From assembly GCA_046050405.1 (NCBI GenBank), contig JBJOPY010000126.1:1-8882 (forward strand): a DNA stretch of 8,882 nucleotides. The letters run 5' to 3'. Positions within the stretch are counted from its first letter, which is position 1. Each line of letters starts with the position of its first letter. Of this stretch, positions 6,394 to 8,882 are shown one piece after another. The notes below the pieces were generated by a model. It did no database searches. It was not told where the DNA came from and saw only the letters and a program-made list of their open reading frames with translations. This stretch comes from JADKCL01 sp046050405. GTDB taxonomy: Bacteria > Bacteroidota > Bacteroidia > J057 > JADKCL01. A program made the position numbers and the translations under genes.

Positions 6394-8052
6394 TCACCTC
6401 TTCCGGGCTTCTGGGAGGATGGTCGCGTGCAATAAAGGGGGCAGCGAATCCATCGTGGAGTCGGGGCCCAGGGTGCGATCCTCCTTCGGGGCCTCCAGCC
6501 TCACCCGCCAATCTTTCTCCAGCATCGGGCCCAGGCTCCGGTGGTACCAGAAATCGATGAAACCTGCCTTGGAGATGGCCGCCACCGAGTTGAAAACAGG
6601 CTTGCCCTTGTGCAATACATCGTGACGGTTCCAATACCTGAAGATCTCGCGTGTGACTGCATCCGGGGTGCCAGCCAGCAATGCCCCTCCAGCAGGCACC
6701 TGGTCCAATTGAGCGGCGATGCCCGGGCCCATGTCATTTTCACGCTTGCGGGCAGCCAGCTGGTGGGGGCTCGCCAGGAACTGGGGATAGCGCCAATCCC
6801 ACCGGACACAGGCCCAGGCCTCATTCACCGAAGGGTGGTCGTTCCACGCAATGGTATCGGGATGATAGAGCCCCTGCCAAGTGTGCACGAAGACCCCAAA
6901 GCAGGAAAGCACCATGAACAACCCGCCCACCGCATTGCGAATCCGTTCCCTGGTGGATTCTATGGATTTGAATGTCATCAAAAGGGCGAGTGCGAGGCCA
7001 GGAATGGTTTCCGCAAAGTACCGGGGGCCATAGCACCACCCGCCCCAGGGGTCTGAGGCCCTGAGCACCATCCCGACATGGAGCGCGAACCAAAGCCAAA
7101 TGGCCAGGAAAAGCGGATCCCGGCGGCGGCGTGCAAATGCCCACCCCAGAAACCCGATTCCCAAGGCGGGGGTGAACGAAAACAAGCCTCTTGCCGGGCC
7201 GACCAGGACGGCCCGCAAATTCTGGCCGTAATCGCCCATGGGTTTCCTGGCTCCGGGTTGGTAATACCACGGCAACCACTTTCCCATTTCCAGCCATGAC
7301 CAGAGCATAAACAAGAGGAACAGGCCTCCGCAAACCGACAGTGCCCCCCATAGGGATTGTCTTTGCTTCCATGCCAGATAGGCCAGCACCGCAAAGGCAA
7401 AAAACATCGTGGTAGGCCTGCAGATGTAGGCGGAAAACAGCCATAACCCGGTCCACATCCCGCGCACCTTTTCCCGCTTGCCCTGCTCATATTCTGCGAG
7501 CTCCAGCAGCACGATCAGGACAAACAAGGTCGTGAAGTCAGCACTCCAGAGCGCAGTCCCCAGGGTGCTTGCCAGCGAAGTGCCGAACATGATCAGCAGC
7601 GTAAACACGAGTGCCGCCCAATCATCCAAATACAGCAGGGCCATCCGGAACATGAGCAGCAACATGATCGCCAGAATCGTTGCTGCGATGAAGATCTGCA
7701 GGTCCTCGTCGTATCCACGGTCGGCAGGGATCGAACCCATGGCCCTGGCCAGCGCAACCACTGGAAGGGCGAAGATCGAACTTCCCACGGCGTAATTGTA
7801 GTAGATATGATGGGACCGCGGATCATTGTACACCGTCCACAAGGCACCGTGGTTCATTTCCCGGAGGGAGTATTCGTACGCATAATCATCCAATCGCCAC
7901 GTCCCGTGTTCCAGGATGGCTTGGCTGGCGAGCAATGCATACCTGGAATCCCCGGAGGTATAGCGCACCCTTCCCGAGAGCACCACCAAAAACAAGACGA
8001 TCGCCCCGATGATGGCCAGCCACCGTGTAGGATGAAGTTGGGAGAGGAACAT
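6394..8052 (-). CDS. GT-C fold, GT39/PMT-like membrane glycosyltransferase
   Basis: The 552-residue protein has about ten hydrophobic segments between residues 12 and 392, then a soluble tail of roughly 150 residues. The first external loop carries RYTSGDSRYALLASQAIL with Asp35 just after the first membrane segment, the place of the catalytic acidic residue in GT-C enzymes that use polyprenyl-phosphate sugars. Other landmarks are RPTTMFFAFAVLAYL (212-226), a GPARGLFSFTPALGIG stretch (285-300) and DPWGGWCYGPRYFAETIPG (334-352). The W-G-G-W-x-Y-G-P-R-Y motif is common in uncharacterised bacterial GT39-like proteins. It probably transfers a sugar from a lipid carrier to a glycan, lipid or protein on the outer face of the inner membrane; the acceptor is unknown. 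The ATG at 8052 has no Shine-Dalgarno sequence but a TATAAA box eight bases upstream. It lies 85 bases after the low-GC gene in the same direction, apparently with its own promoter. Confidence 0.8.
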   Translation of the reverse strand: MFLSQLHPTRWLAIIGAIVLFLVVLSGRVRYTSGDSRYALLASQAILEHGTWRLDDYAYEYSLREMNHGALWTVYNDPRSHHIYYNYAVGSSIFALPVVALARAMGSIPADRGYDEDLQIFIAATILAIMLLLMFRMALLYLDDWAALVFTLLIMFGTSLASTLGTALWSADFTTLFVLIVLLELAEYEQGKREKVRGMWTGLWLFSAYICRPTTMFFAFAVLAYLAWKQRQSLWGALSVCGGLFLLFMLWSWLEMGKWLPWYYQPGARKPMGDYGQNLRAVLVGPARGLFSFTPALGIGFLGWAFARRRRDPLFLAIWLWFALHVGMVLRASDPWGGWCYGPRYFAETIPGLALALLMTFKSIESTRERIRNAVGGLFMVLSCFGVFVHTWQGLYHPDTIAWNDHPSVNEAWACVRWDWRYPQFLASPHQLAARKRENDMGPGIAAQLDQVPAGGALLAGTPDAVTREIFRYWNRHDVLHKGKPVFNSVAAISKAGFIDFWYHRSLGPMLEKDWRVRLEAPKEDRTLGPDSTMDSLPPLLHATILPEARKR

Positions 8053-8060
8053 TTTTCAAA

Positions 8061-8092
8061 TTTATAGGGGGAAAAGGGAAGGGGGATGTCAG
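8061..8092 (-). promoter_or_regulatory. Promoter of the glycosyltransferase gene, probably leaderless
   Basis: On the minus strand TATAAA (8061-8066, 5 of 6 to TATAAT) lies eight bases before the ATG at 8052, so the transcript would start at or just before the start codon. CTGACA (8087-8092, 5 of 6 to TTGACA) is a possible -35, but the 20-base spacer is longer than usual. The spacer is a pyrimidine tract of C and T runs. No ribosome binding site is visible. Confidence 0.5.
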
Positions 8093-8137
8093 TTTGAATA
8101 GATGATCGCTTCTGCCGTCACACGGTTCCAGGAGGGT

Positions 8138-8882
8138 TCACCAGATCTTCACCCAGTCCAAGGCACGAAACTTGGTCGATGCCATTCCCAGATTGTAGGG
8201 CGTAGGGCCGTTATACCCGTGCTTGGACGGGTCGTAGTTGTAAACAATGCGTTTGCCGATGATCAATTCATAGGCGGGAAAATCATTGTGCTCGCCTTCC
8301 ATGGTGATTTCGATGTTGCTTTGAGTACGGTGGAGCTTGACCCTCAAGTTAAAATTGATTTTAGGCATGTCTACCGGTAAAAAGGGGTAGGCCGCCGAGG
8401 CGGAAACCTCTAGGATGGTGGTGTCTGGGACTAGATTTCTGCCTTGCTGGCTAAAATAGGTTCCGCTAAGGGTGTTTCGGATGTCGATGTCTAACGGTAC
8501 CTCTTTCGCTGCTTTAGATTCTGCAACCTTGTCACAGATTCCGACGTATTTTTTGCCATTCGGGTCAAATTTCACATCCATGCCTCCGCTAAATTTGGGG
8601 ACTGCCTGAATCAGCGCCCGAATCCTATGTGACAGGTCGGAATGCTGATCGCTGGTTCCGCAAGGGCTGTGGCAGAAAATATCATTGCGATCATAGGCGC
8701 TCATCCGGCCTATCCTTGCAATCTCCAGATTCATGGTGACCTCCAGGCGGGCAGTATGCGTACGCTCCTGATGGTGAAAGTCAACATCATCGGTGCCAAA
8801 ATAACAATCGTTGGCAAAATGAAAGGGGTCTGGCAACCAATTACACCCCTCGCGGGCTGCATTTTCCAAGTTTCGCCTGAAT
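8138..8882 (-). CDS. Low-GC protein of unknown function (5' truncated)
   Basis: The frame is open to the right edge; the TTG at 8869 is an internal Leu codon or at most a weak start, so the protein probably continues. The visible 248 residues have a Cys/His-rich first part (Cys in GCNWLPD, NDCYFG, IFCHSPCG; His in FHF, FHHQERTHT, DQHSDLSH), then a middle and C-terminal part with alternating strands. Near the end is EGEHNDFPAYELIIGKR followed by YNYDPSKHG, a motif I loosely associate with C-terminal beta domains of uncharacterised secreted or toxin-like proteins. That link is from memory and weak. Hand-counted GC is 113/240 (47%) over 8341-8580, against 156/240 (65%) over 5041-5280 in ggt, which suggests recent acquisition. 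No membrane segment is seen in the visible part. It lies upstream of the glycosyltransferase gene on the same strand. Confidence 0.6.
   Translation of the reverse strand, partial: FRRNLENAAREGCNWLPDPFHFANDCYFGTDDVDFHHQERTHTARLEVTMNLEIARIGRMSAYDRNDIFCHSPCGTSDQHSDLSHRIRALIQAVPKFSGGMDVKFDPNGKKYVGICDKVAESKAAKEVPLDIDIRNTLSGTYFSQQGRNLVPDTTILEVSASAAYPFLPVDMPKINFNLRVKLHRTQSNIEITMEGEHNDFPAYELIIGKRIVYNYDPSKHGYNGPTPYNLGMASTKFRALDWVKIW

Noticed and set aside
7726..7740. tRNA T-arm-like GGGTTCGATCCC on the minus strand
   Set aside because: It codes for GSIP in the glycosyltransferase, the stem does not extend to five pairs, and no acceptor, D-arm or anticodon arm surrounds it.

Overview
The window is high-GC bacterial DNA (about 65% by hand count over 5041-5280). 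It carries seven protein genes, two of them cut by the window edges, and one 573-base stretch without a convincing gene. The gene set suggests a Gram-negative-type bacterium with an outer envelope: a lipoprotein gamma-glutamyltransferase, a DdlA-type D-Ala-D-Ala ligase, exported or membrane-anchored small proteins and a Yip1-family membrane protein. The SRPBCC type and gene style resemble Verrucomicrobiota or a related PVC/Bacteroidota-like lineage. That placement is an impression, not a proof; no rRNA, tRNA or other marker is present.

Layout, left to right. (1) 3-890 (+) is the 3' part of a protein that resembles a c-type-cytochrome-like family but lacks the heme-binding cysteines, and it ends in a C-terminal membrane anchor. 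A perfect 16-bp inverted repeat (914-946) separates it from the convergent gene (2) 949-1395 (-), an SRPBCC ligand-binding-like protein. (3) 1396-1968 has no convincing gene but holds several strong hairpins, one of them terminator-like. (4) 1969-3075 (+) is ddl. (5) 3166-3660 (-) is a small exported protein with an acidic linker. (6) 3790-4479 (+) is a Yip1-family membrane protein, which overlaps by four bases (ATGA) (7) 4476-6218 (+), a lipoprotein gamma-glutamyltransferase, ggt. (8) 6394-8052 (-) is a large multi-pass GT-C/GT39-like glycosyltransferase. (9) 8138-8882 (-) is the 3' part of a markedly AT-richer gene of unknown function.

The genes do not form one pathway. The only clear operon is yip1-like/ggt. 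ddl (peptidoglycan precursor), ggt (periplasmic glutathione breakdown) and the glycosyltransferase (envelope glycan or protein glycosylation) all concern the cell envelope. The rest are singletons in alternating orientation. Three genes (ddl, the exported protein and the glycosyltransferase) have no Shine-Dalgarno sequence but a TANNNT box 6-8 bases before the ATG, which suggests leaderless transcripts.

I found no CRISPR array, insertion sequence, tRNA, rRNA or recognised defence system. The points most worth a second look are the cytochrome-like protein without its heme cysteines, the structured stretch before ddl, and the low-GC gene at the right edge.
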